Positions 1-8,325 of a stretch of 50,413 nt of DNA are shown here, one piece after another. The position numbers and the translations under genes were made by a program. This stretch comes from Candidatus Woesearchaeota archaeon (GTDB lineage Archaea > Nanobdellota > Nanobdellia > Woesearchaeales > ARS49): the NCBI GenBank assembly GCA_019323015.1, contig JAHWHY010000011.1, forward strand, positions 1-50,413. The letters run 5' to 3'. A model generated the notes under the pieces. It had not been told where the DNA came from. It did no database searches and saw nothing but the letters and a program-made list of their open reading frames with translations. Numbering within the stretch: position 1 is the first letter of the stretch; every line of letters starts with the position of its first letter.

Positions 1-1
1 A

Positions 2-292
2 GCCAAACAAAACAAAACATGGACTATATACAACAGAAACATCAAATACGTCCCATACATAAACAGCACAAACACAAGCAACTTCCAGACAGGAATACTA
101 TGGGACACAGCAGACGACACAGACGGACACTACAGCACAGCAGACAAAGAAGACCTAATATTCGTAGCAAACATAAACAACAATGCAAAAGGCAAATACG
201 GAACTTACGACTACGAACTGCTAATACCAAGAAATCTTGCACTATACAACGGCTCAGCAGACAAAATTAGATTCTATACAGAACTTAAATAA
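2..292 (+). CDS. C-terminal end of a probable surface/secreted protein (5' partial)
   Basis: The reading frame is open from the left edge and stops with TAA at 290-292, so only the last 96 residues are present and the start lies outside the window. The peptide is rich in Asn, Thr, Asp, Tyr and Gly (for example TADDTDGHYSTADKEDL and INNNAKGKYGTYDYELL), a composition typical of extracellular beta-rich archaeal proteins. Codons end mostly in A or C, as in the other + strand genes here, which supports this frame over the overlapping Arg/His/Gln-rich frame starting at 19. No family is recognised. It converges on the NIP7 gene with no spacer. Confidence 0.75.
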   Translation, partial: AKQNKTWTIYNRNIKYVPYINSTNTSNFQTGILWDTADDTDGHYSTADKEDLIFVANINNNAKGKYGTYDYELLIPRNLALYNGSADKIRFYTELK

Positions 293-724
293 TTATCTCT
301 CCCTTCTCAAGAAATCACCAATATCAAACAGTCTCTTTATTGCAACTTTCTTAGCGGATAAATCAACAACCTGGCCAAAACCAAGGCATTCGTCATACTC
401 ATTCATAATCAAAACAAAATCATCTGCATTCTCTGCCTTTACAATGCTCTTTGCAAAAACATCCCTGCCGCAGATAAACAACCACGCACCTGTCTCATTA
501 AGCCAAACCTTTTTTTTGGAGTGCTTAGCAAGCAAGTTTAGCAAATACAAACCAGGTTTTTCTTTTTTGCCGAGAAATATTCCTATGTATTCTGCCTGCT
601 TTTTAATATTTTTACATACGGTTCGCAGACTATCATCAACCAAGTAAAAATCCCTGCCTATGCGAATTACTTTACTTAAATCAACAATCTTCTTATCTGT
701 GAATTTTTGTATCAAACTTATCAT
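293..724 (-). CDS. NIP7-like PUA-domain ribosome biogenesis protein
   Basis: A 143-residue protein with a PUA domain in its second half. The segment from about residue 80 (TGAWLFICGRDVFAKSI, then NEYDECLGFGQVV, then FDIGDFLRRER) follows the C-terminal PUA domain of NIP7, whose family ends in a similar DIGEYIR motif. NIP7 binds pre-rRNA during large-subunit assembly and partners NOP2-type methylases. The upstream gene is exactly such a methylase, and the two overlap by 4 bp (ATGA at 721-724), suggesting translational coupling. It is a little shorter than usual NIP7 proteins (about 170-180 residues), so the N-terminal pre-PUA half is reduced. An alternative is a generic PUA protein. Confidence 0.75.
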   Translation of the reverse strand: MISLIQKFTDKKIVDLSKVIRIGRDFYLVDDSLRTVCKNIKKQAEYIGIFLGKKEKPGLYLLNLLAKHSKKKVWLNETGAWLFICGRDVFAKSIVKAENADDFVLIMNEYDECLGFGQVVDLSAKKVAIKRLFDIGDFLRRER

Positions 725-1608
725 AGTTTCCTGATTTTTGCAATGAAAAATCCCTCGGTATTTGTTTTGTTAGGCCAAAACCTTGAACAATTGGCAATCT
801 GCTTGTCTAATTTCTTATCAAAAACCTTTGTCAAGCCAGAATCGCCAATCTTAAGATTATTTTTCTCAATCTTTACCTTAAAACGATTAAGCATCCACTG
901 CATATTAAGTTCATTCTCCTCTGGCTCTAGAGAACAGGTTGAGTAAATCAGAGTTCCGCCTTTTTTCAGAACTGAAAGTGCTTTTTCAATCAAACTCTTC
1001 TGAATTTCAGCATTTCTTCGGATACCATCAAGGCTTCTCTTCTTAAACCAAGTTGGATCTGTAATAAAATTACCAGAACAAGGAGCATCTAAAAGGATCT
1101 TGTCAAACTTCATATTTAAAGAATCAACCTTATTAGCATCCATTGCATAAACAATACAGTTATTTATGCCGCATCGCTCAAGATTTGTCCGTAAAGAAGT
1201 AATCCTGTGAGACTTTTTCTCTACAGCAATCAACAGTCCTTTGTTTTTCATGAACTGAGCAATCTGAGTTGTCTTGCCGCCAGGGGCAGCACAGCAATCA
1301 AGTACTGTTTCATCTGGTTTTGGATCTAAAACCTGTACAGGAAGCTGTGCAGCAGACTCCTGCAAATAAAAATAGCCCAATAAATACTCTGCAATAGAAC
1401 CTAGAGAAAATCTTGAGGAATAAAAATAACCATGCTTTGCATAAGGAACCTTCTCCAATTTGACACCCTGCTTTTTCAAGCGATTGATTAACTTTTCTTC
1501 AGAAATATTAAGAGTGTTAATCCTCAGAGCAGGCTTTAATTTGATACTAGAGACTGTCTCACCAAGCTCCTTATATCTATCAAGAAAAAAATTCATGCCC
1601 TTTTCCAT
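721..1608 (-). CDS. NOL1/NOP2/Sun-family RNA cytosine-C5 methyltransferase
   Basis: A 295-residue SAM-dependent RNA m5C methylase. Visible motifs are the SAM loop VLDCCAAPGGKTTQIA (about 103-118), LLDAPCSGNF with the releasing Cys (motif IV) and IYSTCSLEPEENE with the nucleophilic Cys (motif VI). The substrate cannot be told from sequence; relatives methylate rRNA or tRNA. The chosen ATG at 1608 has GGTG four bases upstream and overlaps cysS by 16 bp; an ATG at 1596 (MNFFLDRY) would give a 4-bp ATGA overlap and is also plausible. The C-terminus lacks a PUA domain; the downstream NIP7-like protein supplies one as a separate polypeptide. Confidence 0.93.
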   Translation of the reverse strand: MEKGMNFFLDRYKELGETVSSIKLKPALRINTLNISEEKLINRLKKQGVKLEKVPYAKHGYFYSSRFSLGSIAEYLLGYFYLQESAAQLPVQVLDPKPDETVLDCCAAPGGKTTQIAQFMKNKGLLIAVEKKSHRITSLRTNLERCGINNCIVYAMDANKVDSLNMKFDKILLDAPCSGNFITDPTWFKKRSLDGIRRNAEIQKSLIEKALSVLKKGGTLIYSTCSLEPEENELNMQWMLNRFKVKIEKNNLKIGDSGLTKVFDKKLDKQIANCSRFWPNKTNTEGFFIAKIRKL

Positions 1609-2990
1609 CGCACACCTTGAGGCGTGTCCTCAAGAACAATACCCATATCTTTCAGCTTATCACGAATCTCGTCAGCTTTCTTGAAATCCTTTGCTTTACG
1701 AGCAGCTTCTCTTTCGTCTACCAGTTTTTGGATGTCATCTGAAAGCGCCTCTTCCTTAACAACAATAAAGCCAAGAACCTTATCCAAGTCAACCATAAAT
1801 TCCTTTATCTTGGCTGCATCATCTTTGCTGAGATTACCCATAGCAACATTAATCTCCTTGATAAACTCAAAAACAGCTGCAAGAGCATTAGATATCTCTA
1901 AATCATCATTCAAGGCATCATCAAAATCTTTTTTAGCCTTATTGACCGCATTATCAACAAGCTTTGCATCTCCTTTCCCATCAACATCATCAAGCTTTTT
2001 CATAAAATCCCAGATTCTCTGCAAGGAATTGCGTGCAGCTTCAAGACCCTTAAAAGTAAAATTAAGCTGCTGCCTGTAATGCGTACCCATCAAAAGATAC
2101 CGAATAGCCAAAGGATGATACCCCTTATCAAGAATATCCCGTAACGTATAAAAATTACCAAGAGACTTGCTCATCTTCTGGCCCTCAACAAGAAGCCACT
2201 CATTATGAACCCAATACTTAACAAACAAGTTACCAGTAGCTGCCTCTGCCTGAGCAATCTCATTCTGGTGATGAGGAAAAATCAAGTCAACACCACCGCC
2301 ATGAATATCAAAAGTCTCTCCAAGATACCTCATACTCATAGCAGAACACTCGATATGCCAGCCAGGCCTTCCCTTGCCAACCTCTGTCTCCCAGAAAACA
2401 TCACCATCTTCAGGAGTCCAGGCTTTCCACAAGGCAAAATCACGAACATTCTCCTTGTCATATTCATCTGAAAGAACTCTTCCAGAAGCACCTTCCTTAA
2501 GCTGCTCTGGATCAAGATTCGCAAGCTTTCCATAATCCTTAAATTTTGAAATAGAGTAATAAATGCAGCCATCCTTGCTCTTGTAAGCAAAGCCCTTGTC
2601 AAGCAAGGTCTTAACCATAGCAGCCATCTCTTTAATGTGCTCTGTAGCCTTAGGATAAACATCTGCAGGAATTATGTTTAGTGTCTTTAAATCCTCAAAA
2701 AAAGCCTTGATGTATTTTTCAGTATATTCCTTAAGTGAAACACCCTCTTTCTGAGAGTTTTTTATGGTTTTATCATCAACATCAGTAAGATTCTGAACAA
2801 ACTGCACCTTATAACCAAGATATTTAAGGTAACGATTCAATAAATCCCCAAAAACATAAGCCCTATAATTGCCAATATGAGGATAATCATAAACAGTAGG
2901 GCCGCAGATATACATAGTTACCTCGCCTTTTTTCAGAGGCTCAAATACCTCTTTCTTCCTAGACATTGTATTAAAAAGTTTAAATGCCAT
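1593..2990 (-). CDS. cysS: Cysteinyl-tRNA synthetase
   Basis: A class I aminoacyl-tRNA synthetase that charges tRNA-Cys. The HIGH-type motif lies in CGPTVYDYPHIGNYR near the N-terminus, the KMSKS motif in EGQKMSKSLGNFYT, and HIECSAMSM and HGGGVDLIFPHHQNE carry the remaining zinc and cysteine-binding residues. With the start at 2990 (MAFKLFNTMSRKK) it has 465 residues, the normal length. A longer frame to 3128 would overlap the fibrillarin gene and add a low-quality Lys/Leu-rich leader, so I rejected it. A TATA box centred 25-26 bp before 2990 supports this start and leaderless transcription. The end overlaps the NOP2-like gene. Confidence 0.97.
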   Translation of the reverse strand: MAFKLFNTMSRKKEVFEPLKKGEVTMYICGPTVYDYPHIGNYRAYVFGDLLNRYLKYLGYKVQFVQNLTDVDDKTIKNSQKEGVSLKEYTEKYIKAFFEDLKTLNIIPADVYPKATEHIKEMAAMVKTLLDKGFAYKSKDGCIYYSISKFKDYGKLANLDPEQLKEGASGRVLSDEYDKENVRDFALWKAWTPEDGDVFWETEVGKGRPGWHIECSAMSMRYLGETFDIHGGGVDLIFPHHQNEIAQAEAATGNLFVKYWVHNEWLLVEGQKMSKSLGNFYTLRDILDKGYHPLAIRYLLMGTHYRQQLNFTFKGLEAARNSLQRIWDFMKKLDDVDGKGDAKLVDNAVNKAKKDFDDALNDDLEISNALAAVFEFIKEINVAMGNLSKDDAAKIKEFMVDLDKVLGFIVVKEEALSDDIQKLVDEREAARKAKDFKKADEIRDKLKDMGIVLEDTPQGVRWKRA

Positions 2991-3010
2991 AGCCTTAACC
3001 AACGACAGAT

Positions 3011-3020
3011 TATATATAAA
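3011..3020 (-). promoter_or_regulatory. TATA box of cysS
   Basis: TTTATATATA on the - strand, centred about 25 bp before the cysS ATG at 2990 and lying in the 31-bp gap after the fibrillarin gene. The distance implies that transcription starts at or next to the start codon. Confidence 0.7.
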
Positions 3021-3021
3021 A

Positions 3022-3696
3022 TTATCTCTTCTTACATACAAAAAGACAGTGATCTTTTTGATACGGATTAAGAAGGACCTTATCAGCAATAATAACTGCT
3101 TTTTCAAGCTTTTTCTGAACTTCATCAAAAATAACAGAAGGCTCTTTTGTTACATCAATACTCCTTGCCTTAACAGCAAGCAAAGCAAAATGACCCTGCT
3201 TGAGAAACAAAGCAATGTTTTTCAAGAAAATATCAACCTGATTTTTCTGAGCAATATCCTGATAAAGCCAGTCAACTTGAGTTATTTTATCCTTGTAAGT
3301 GTCTGGCTGATTAGCATCAGCAAGAAGCGGAGCCATATTAGGCCTCTGCTCGCACAAGAAAACAAGCTCTCTGACAACTCTTGGAGCAGAATCCAATGCA
3401 AAAACAAAACCCCCTTTACCTAAGATATCACTGACATGACTCGCAGTTGTGCCTGTAGAAGCACCTAAATACAATACAACAGTATCTGGCTTAAGATTAA
3501 TCTGATGAATACCCTTAAGAATCGCAGCAGCAAGCTTGCTCTTATTAGGATTCCACTCACGATACTCTATATTATTATCTTTTATCAGTTTTTCACCATA
3601 AACAGAAACACCAGGAACCAAATTCTTAGTTAACAAAAGCTTTTTCTTGCCTTTTCTAAGCTCAAAAATCCCTTTAAAGTTAGTTTCTTTAATCAT
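3022..3696 (-). CDS. flpA: Fibrillarin-like C/D-guide RNA 2'-O-methyltransferase
   Basis: The methyltransferase subunit of the box C/D sRNP, which 2'-O-methylates rRNA and tRNA. At 224 residues it has the archaeal family length. YREWNPNKSKLAAAILKG precedes the SAM-binding motif VLYLGASTGTTASHVSDI; FALDSAPRVVRELV, NMAPLLADANQP and VDWLYQDIAQKNQ follow in the family order, and LLAVKARSIDV contains the catalytic Lys. It overlaps the upstream nop5 gene by 4 bp (ATGA), the usual archaeal pairing of partners in one complex. The cysS promoter follows directly after its stop. Confidence 0.95.
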   Translation of the reverse strand: MIKETNFKGIFELRKGKKKLLLTKNLVPGVSVYGEKLIKDNNIEYREWNPNKSKLAAAILKGIHQINLKPDTVVLYLGASTGTTASHVSDILGKGGFVFALDSAPRVVRELVFLCEQRPNMAPLLADANQPDTYKDKITQVDWLYQDIAQKNQVDIFLKNIALFLKQGHFALLAVKARSIDVTKEPSVIFDEVQKKLEKAVIIADKVLLNPYQKDHCLFVCKKR

Positions 3697-4403
3697 TTGA
3701 ACCTCTTCTCAAGCTCTGCAATTAATTTATCCCCAACAAAATCACCCTTAAAATAATCAACCTTAGAGGCAATAGCAATCTTGTCTGCAAGAGCACGAGC
3801 AACCTTTCCTTTTTCCTTGAACTGCGCATTCATGACAAGCTCGTGATTAACAAGAATCCCGTGCTTTGGGCTCTTGCCCTGGCCATGCAAATGCCTGAAA
3901 AGTGCTTTCTCAGCACCGAGCAATTGCACTGTTGAAGAAGTCATCTCAGAGAGATTCTTCAGGGAGCCTGCAAAAGCCAAAAGCTTAGCACCAATAAAAG
4001 AGCCTGCCACAGCATTCAAATTAGGACAGACTTCCTTCATAATATCATCAAGATATGCTGTTAATTCATCTTTAAGTTTATGCAACGAAGCTATCTGCTT
4101 AGCAAAATCAAGAATGATTTTCAGATCCTGCTTCTCAAGACCAGCACCCATGCTATCTTTCTGCTTTTTAGCAGAAACAATCTTAGAAACAAACTCTTCA
4201 TTAGAATGAACCTCTTTAACAAACTCAGGATTATAAAAGCCATACCACTCTCTCAAGCGGTTAACAAGCATATTACTGGCAGTATTAAGCTCTTCAATAG
4301 AATTAACAGCCTGAATACTAAGCAAATCACGAGAGAATGACTTTTTAACATTCTCTCTAGCCAGCTTGATACTCTCTTCCCTTATTTTCTTGAAATCAAC
4401 CAT
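3693..4403 (-). CDS. Nop5-like C/D sRNP scaffold protein, short form without the N-terminal domain
   Basis: Nop5 bridges L7Ae-bound C/D guide RNA to fibrillarin. The Nop domain is clear: NLNAVAGSFIGAKLLAFAGSLKNLS, then the signature GAEKALFRHLHGQGKSPKHGIL. The preceding coiled-coil region (LLSIQAVNSIEELNTASNMLVNRLREWYG) is also present. At 236 residues it is much shorter than many archaeal Nop5 proteins. Only about 25 residues precede the coiled coil, so the roughly 120-residue N-terminal domain that normally binds fibrillarin is missing. The start at 4403 has a T/A-rich TATA-like element about 27 bp upstream, and the permease gene ends just before it, so no upstream fragment encodes the missing domain. 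Confidence 0.88.
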   Translation of the reverse strand: MVDFKKIREESIKLARENVKKSFSRDLLSIQAVNSIEELNTASNMLVNRLREWYGFYNPEFVKEVHSNEEFVSKIVSAKKQKDSMGAGLEKQDLKIILDFAKQIASLHKLKDELTAYLDDIMKEVCPNLNAVAGSFIGAKLLAFAGSLKNLSEMTSSTVQLLGAEKALFRHLHGQGKSPKHGILVNHELVMNAQFKEKGKVARALADKIAIASKVDYFKGDFVGDKLIAELEKRFK

Positions 4404-4425
4404 AGAACACTAACTATTAAGAGCC

Positions 4426-4437
4426 TTTAAAAAATTA
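4426..4437 (-). promoter_or_regulatory. Probable TATA element of nop5-flpA
   Basis: AATTTTTTAAAG on the - strand, centred about 27-28 bp before the nop5 ATG (4403). It overlaps the last codons of the upstream permease gene. The position fits a leaderless promoter; the sequence is a weak TATA match. Confidence 0.4.
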
Positions 4438-6282
4438 TTTGTTTTTAGACTTCTGAAAATCAGAAACACTCAACCGGTCCTTCTTCTTGCGCTTAGGAAC
4501 AAACTTCTTAATCTTAAGACCCAGCTTTTTAGCGAGCTTCTTATCCTTTGCAGCGTAAAAAGATGCAAAAGCAAGCACGCCAAACAAAACAAAATAAAAT
4601 ACCAGAATAAAGAACTTTGCACCAATATCAATAAATGTCGCATTGTAGAGCATGGTGCCTCTCAAAAGCGTGCCACCCAAAACAAGAGGGCTGTACTGCG
4701 CAAGACCATACATAAAAGAAGGCATGCTCTCAATAGGGATAATGATATCTGACATAAACAACATTGCACTGCCAACAGAAATTCCAGCAAGCATAGCAGT
4801 CTCTTCTGAATTAAACAAGTAACCAATAATCATACCCATGAAAATAAAAATCGAAGAGAGCATAATAAGAATAGCAAGAGTGGTGCCCATACCAGAGAAA
4901 AACTGGGAACTAAAAACAATAGCTGAAATAGCAAGAATAATGACCAACTGCACCATCAAAACAAGAAAGCTACTTAAAAAAGTAGCTAAAATAAAAATCC
5001 ATTCTTTTACTGGCATCATATAGTTCCTGAAATATGCTGAAGAGTTCTTCTCCAGCAAAATCAGGGTAGGCGCTAAAAGAAGAGCAGTAAAAGAAAGGAT
5101 CAATACGATCAGAATAGGCGTTATGTAATTCAAATAACTCTTCTCAGTTGTTATAGGCTTAATATGAGTCACAACAGGCTGCACAACAGCAGAAGGATCT
5201 GTTACCTCAACAGCATTAACCATCTTCTCAATATTATTAAAAGTCCTCTGCAAATTCAACAGGTTCTTCAAGCTGGTATCAAGCAATTCACGCACAGTAG
5301 CCAGCTCATCAAGAGAGGTATCGCGCTCAGAAGCTGCCTGATCAAGGGCAGTCTTGGTCTGGGTAAGTTTTCCAATCAAAGAATCAATAGCCGTATCAAA
5401 CTCCTTGCTTTCCTGACTAACCAAAGATTCTGTAGTATCAAGACGATCCTGCAGTTCATTCATGTCAGCAACCCGCTGCTCAAGAGAGGCAATAAGATTC
5501 TCTTTAGCAGCATCACTCAAGCCGCTTCCAGGAACAGTGTCCCCAAGCGCATCAACAGAGCTTTTAGCCTTGCTCAAGGCCTGCTGGCCCAAGCTCAAAG
5601 AATTGTCAACCCAGTGCTGTACTTTTTTCTTGGCACTTGCCAGCTCATCTGCACCATACTCATTAGGATTAAAATCAAGAGCAACCTCTTCAAGCCTCAC
5701 ACTAACATCAGTAATCCTCCTGCCAGACTCATCATTAGCAGTAGTCAACTGAATCAAGGCAGGCTTCTTAGAGACAATCTCACTGGTAGAGGTCTCAAGA
5801 GCATCAACAAGAATAGTCGTAAGATTCCTGCTCAATTCCATGGACCGCTCTGAAATACTCTCTGTCATAACATTCAAGATGGTCCAGACAAGATTAATCT
5901 TAGAGTAATCAACATAAAACGTGATGGCATTAGAGCCATTCTGGGCTAGTGTAAAATCAGGGGCAAACACCAGACAAGTATTCACCTCACCAATCTCAAT
6001 GCCTTTATTACACGAAACAGCATCAGGATACCTAACAACCTTGAACTGCTTGGCTGTAAGCTTGTCAATAAAAGAATTTGACAAATCATTATACTGCTCA
6101 GAAAATGTTCCCACTTTAACAGCATATAAGTTAGTATTATCAAATGCAATACCTGCAAGAAAAATAACCAGCAAAGGGCCAAAAATAACTATCAAAGCAG
6201 AACTTCTGGCACGAACAAGCAATTTTATGTTCTTCTTGACTAATGTTGCTAATTCCCCTACTGAACTTCTCTTAAGCTTCAT
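4435..6282 (-). CDS. ABC-2 type transporter permease with a large extracytoplasmic coiled-coil domain
   Basis: The membrane subunit of an ABC exporter whose ATPase lies directly upstream. From the ATG at 6282 (MKLKRSSVGEL) it has 615 residues: one transmembrane helix at about 30-50, a long extracytoplasmic domain of about 330 residues with heptad-like stretches (EQRVADMNELQDRLDTTESL), then about five helices from residue 390 on, and a very basic tail (KKFVPKRKKKDR). This layout resembles YhgE/Pip-like ABC-2 permeases. The substrate is unknown; a polymer or surface component is a guess. A longer frame to 6327 would lie inside the ATPase gene. The 11-bp overlap with the ATPase gene indicates an operon. 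Confidence 0.88.
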   Translation of the reverse strand: MKLKRSSVGELATLVKKNIKLLVRARSSALIVIFGPLLVIFLAGIAFDNTNLYAVKVGTFSEQYNDLSNSFIDKLTAKQFKVVRYPDAVSCNKGIEIGEVNTCLVFAPDFTLAQNGSNAITFYVDYSKINLVWTILNVMTESISERSMELSRNLTTILVDALETSTSEIVSKKPALIQLTTANDESGRRITDVSVRLEEVALDFNPNEYGADELASAKKKVQHWVDNSLSLGQQALSKAKSSVDALGDTVPGSGLSDAAKENLIASLEQRVADMNELQDRLDTTESLVSQESKEFDTAIDSLIGKLTQTKTALDQAASERDTSLDELATVRELLDTSLKNLLNLQRTFNNIEKMVNAVEVTDPSAVVQPVVTHIKPITTEKSYLNYITPILIVLILSFTALLLAPTLILLEKNSSAYFRNYMMPVKEWIFILATFLSSFLVLMVQLVIILAISAIVFSSQFFSGMGTTLAILIMLSSIFIFMGMIIGYLFNSEETAMLAGISVGSAMLFMSDIIIPIESMPSFMYGLAQYSPLVLGGTLLRGTMLYNATFIDIGAKFFILVFYFVLFGVLAFASFYAAKDKKLAKKLGLKIKKFVPKRKKKDRLSVSDFQKSKNK

Positions 6283-7378
6283 TTTTAACAATAGACTCAA
6301 AAACCTCTGACAAAGGAGGCTTTGCAAGACTCAACTTATTTATTTTCTCTTTTTTCTGCTGACAATACTTAGCAAACCAAGACAGCATCTTGCCTGGCTC
6401 TGAAGTATAAACAACAACACGATTATTTTTTTCAACAAAATTATTGACAACACTCAATTTAGAGAGCGCCTTTGATAACTTAGAGTAATCTTTTCTTCTG
6501 GTCTCAATCTCAATCTCATAATTCTTGGCATACTCGCCAACAAGCTGCTCTGCAGTACCCATCCGCTGTATGCGCTTGTTTGCGAGAACAGCAATCCTGC
6601 TGCAGTTTTCCTCAATCTCATCAACAAAATGAGAGGCAACAATAACAGTAGTGCCTTTGAGATTAATATTCCTGATAAGCTGCCACATCTGCTTTCTCAA
6701 TAAAGGATCAAGATCTGCAGTAGGCTCGTCAAGAATCAATACTTTTGGCTCATGAATCAAGGCACAAGCAATGTCCAATCGTTTCTGCATGCCGCCAGAC
6801 AAGTTATTTGCAACTGTATTTGCAGAGTTTTCCAGGCCAACAAAACGAAGCAAATCTTTAATTCTCTCAACCAATTGCTTCTCAGTAATACCATACAAAG
6901 CACCAAAATGCTCAAGATTTTCCTTGACAGTAAGCTTTGCATAAAAAGAAGGTGTCTGCGCTGCAAAACCAAACATTGCCTTGACTAAATTAGAATCCTT
7001 GTCAACAGAAGTCACACCCCCATTAGGCAGCTTCATCGTGACTCTTCCCTGCTCTGGCTTTGCAAAACCAACAAGAACATTCAACAACGTTGTCTTGCCA
7101 GCACCACTTAGACCTATCACACCAAATAATTCACCAGGCACAATTGTTAGGGAAACATTCTCTAGAATAGCTTTGTTGTTAAATTTTTTTGTGACTGCAT
7201 CAAGCCTAACAAGAGCAGATTCAGGCCTGGTCTCAAGCTTATGAAACTGCTTCTGGGTCTTGAGAACATATTCATCAATGAGGCTCTGGGGCCAGCCAGA
7301 GAGCAAAAGCATCTTTTTAATGTCCTTGTTGCTAGAAGTATTACTAACTAAATCTGTTTTGCCCTCTTTTAACGCCAT
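6272..7378 (-). CDS. ABC transporter ATP-binding protein with a short N-terminal helical extension
   Basis: The ATPase of the exporter encoded downstream. It has Walker A (GLSGAGKTTLLN), signature (NNLSGGMQKRLDIACAL), Walker B (VLILDEPTADLDP) and the H-loop (VASHFVDE). About 55 residues precede the nucleotide-binding domain and include KKMLLLSGWPQSLIDEYV, a short helical module of a type often attached to membrane-linked proteins in DPANN and CPR genomes; its role is unknown. After the ATPase core a roughly 90-residue C-terminal domain follows. An ATG at 7390 is in frame, but a TATA element about 27 bp before 7378 favours the shorter start. Confidence 0.93.
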   Translation of the reverse strand: MALKEGKTDLVSNTSSNKDIKKMLLLSGWPQSLIDEYVLKTQKQFHKLETRPESALVRLDAVTKKFNNKAILENVSLTIVPGELFGVIGLSGAGKTTLLNVLVGFAKPEQGRVTMKLPNGGVTSVDKDSNLVKAMFGFAAQTPSFYAKLTVKENLEHFGALYGITEKQLVERIKDLLRFVGLENSANTVANNLSGGMQKRLDIACALIHEPKVLILDEPTADLDPLLRKQMWQLIRNINLKGTTVIVASHFVDEIEENCSRIAVLANKRIQRMGTAEQLVGEYAKNYEIEIETRRKDYSKLSKALSKLSVVNNFVEKNNRVVVYTSEPGKMLSWFAKYCQQKKEKINKLSLAKPPLSEVFESIVKNEA

Positions 7379-7399
7379 GTATATACTCATAAAACAACT

Positions 7400-7410
7400 A
7401 TTTAAAATAA
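7400..7410 (-). promoter_or_regulatory. TATA element of the ABC exporter operon
   Basis: TTATTTTAAAT on the - strand, about 27 bp before the ATG at 7378. It forms one half of a short divergent promoter region shared with the YjbQ gene. Confidence 0.55.
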
Positions 7411-7441
7411 AATGCCATCACCTATAGGAAGTAACAGCAAA

Positions 7442-7449
7442 ATATTTAA
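7442..7449 (+). promoter_or_regulatory. TATA element of the yjbQ-MBF1 operon
   Basis: ATATTTAA on the + strand, centred about 29 bp before the ATG at 7475, consistent with leaderless or nearly leaderless transcription. Confidence 0.55.
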
Positions 7450-7474
7450 AAAGCAGAAAGATAATCTTCAATAC

Positions 7475-7873
7475 ATGATTTCAGAAAAAATATTAATAGA
7501 AACAAAAAAAAGAAATGAACTAATTGACATAACAGACAGAATACAGGAAATCATAACAAAAAACAAAATAAAAGAAGGCATTTGCCTTGTATTTGTGCCT
7601 CATGCAACAGCAGCAGTCATGCTTTTTGAAAATGCAGACCCTGCACTCTGTGATGATTTTATTGAACATATGCAAAAAACAATAAAACAAGGCATATGGA
7701 AGCATGATAAAATAGACGGAAACGGCGATGCACACATAAAATCAGGAATAGTAGGTTGCTCTGAAACAATACCAATACAAAACAATCAATTACAACTTGG
7801 AACCTGGCAGGCAATAACATTATGCGAATTTGACGGGCCAAGAAAAAGAACAATAAATGTGGTGATCAAATGA
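7475..7873 (+). CDS. YjbQ/UPF0047 family protein
   Basis: A 132-residue member of the YjbQ (UPF0047) family, some members of which show secondary thiamine-phosphate synthase activity; the true role is unsettled. Conserved features are FVPHATAAVMLFENAD and the long C-terminal motif DGNGDAHIKSGIVGCSE followed by LGTWQAITLCEFDGPRKR, which hold the putative metal-binding His and acidic residues. I chose the ATG at 7475 (MISEKILIET), where the family normally begins; the frame extends to 7412 but those 21 residues cover the TATA box. It overlaps the MBF1 gene by 4 bp (ATGA). Confidence 0.93.
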   Translation: MISEKILIETKKRNELIDITDRIQEIITKNKIKEGICLVFVPHATAAVMLFENADPALCDDFIEHMQKTIKQGIWKHDKIDGNGDAHIKSGIVGCSETIPIQNNQLQLGTWQAITLCEFDGPRKRTINVVIK

Positions 7874-8325
7874 ACTGCGAAATGTGCGGAAAAGAAGCAG
7901 AACTCTACACTGCAGCAATAGAAGGAGTAAATATGAAGGTGTGCGAAAGATGCGCCAGCCACGGCAAGATAATAGCAAAAGCAAAACCAAGAATAGTGCC
8001 GAGAAAGATAAAAAAAGCTGCAAAGCCTGCAGAACCTGAAGTGGAGCTGGTTGAAGTCATTCTAGAGGACTTTTCCAAAAGAATACGCAATGCAAGAACA
8101 AAATCAGGAATGACCCAGAAAGAATTTGCAAAAAAAATCAATGAAAAAGAATCCTTACTCCATAAAATGGAGACAGGGAACTTTACGCCAAGCATACCTT
8201 TGGCAAAAAAACTTGAAAAAATACTAGGAATCAAGCTTATTGAAAAGCGCGAAGAAGAAAAAGTAGTCATGCCAAAATCCAAAAAAGGCGGAGCAATGAC
8301 AATAGGAGACATACTCAATATTTAA
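7870..8325 (+). CDS. MBF1-like transcription factor (zinc ribbon + HTH)
   Basis: An archaeal multiprotein bridging factor 1 homolog of 151 residues. The N-terminus is a zinc ribbon (MNCEMCGKEAELY, then VCERCASHGK), followed by a basic linker and an XRE-type helix-turn-helix (about 60-125: IRNARTKSGMTQKEFAKKI, then LLHKMETGNFTPSIPLAKKLEKILG). In eukaryotes MBF1 links activators to TBP; archaeal forms associate with the ribosome or DNA. It shares a 4-bp ATGA overlap with yjbQ and converges on the GT39-like gene, with the two stop codons overlapping at 8322-8325. Confidence 0.94.
   Translation: MNCEMCGKEAELYTAAIEGVNMKVCERCASHGKIIAKAKPRIVPRKIKKAAKPAEPEVELVEVILEDFSKRIRNARTKSGMTQKEFAKKINEKESLLHKMETGNFTPSIPLAKKLEKILGIKLIEKREEEKVVMPKSKKGGAMTIGDILNI

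Noticed and set aside
19..270. Arg/His/Gln-rich frame on the + strand
   Set aside because: Shadow frame of the real partial gene at 2-292, which has normal protein composition and strand-typical codons.
2991..3128. N-terminal extension of cysS by 46 codons
   Set aside because: It overlaps the fibrillarin gene and the cysS TATA box, is Lys/Leu-rich and unlike CysRS N-termini; the ATG at 2990 fits the family.
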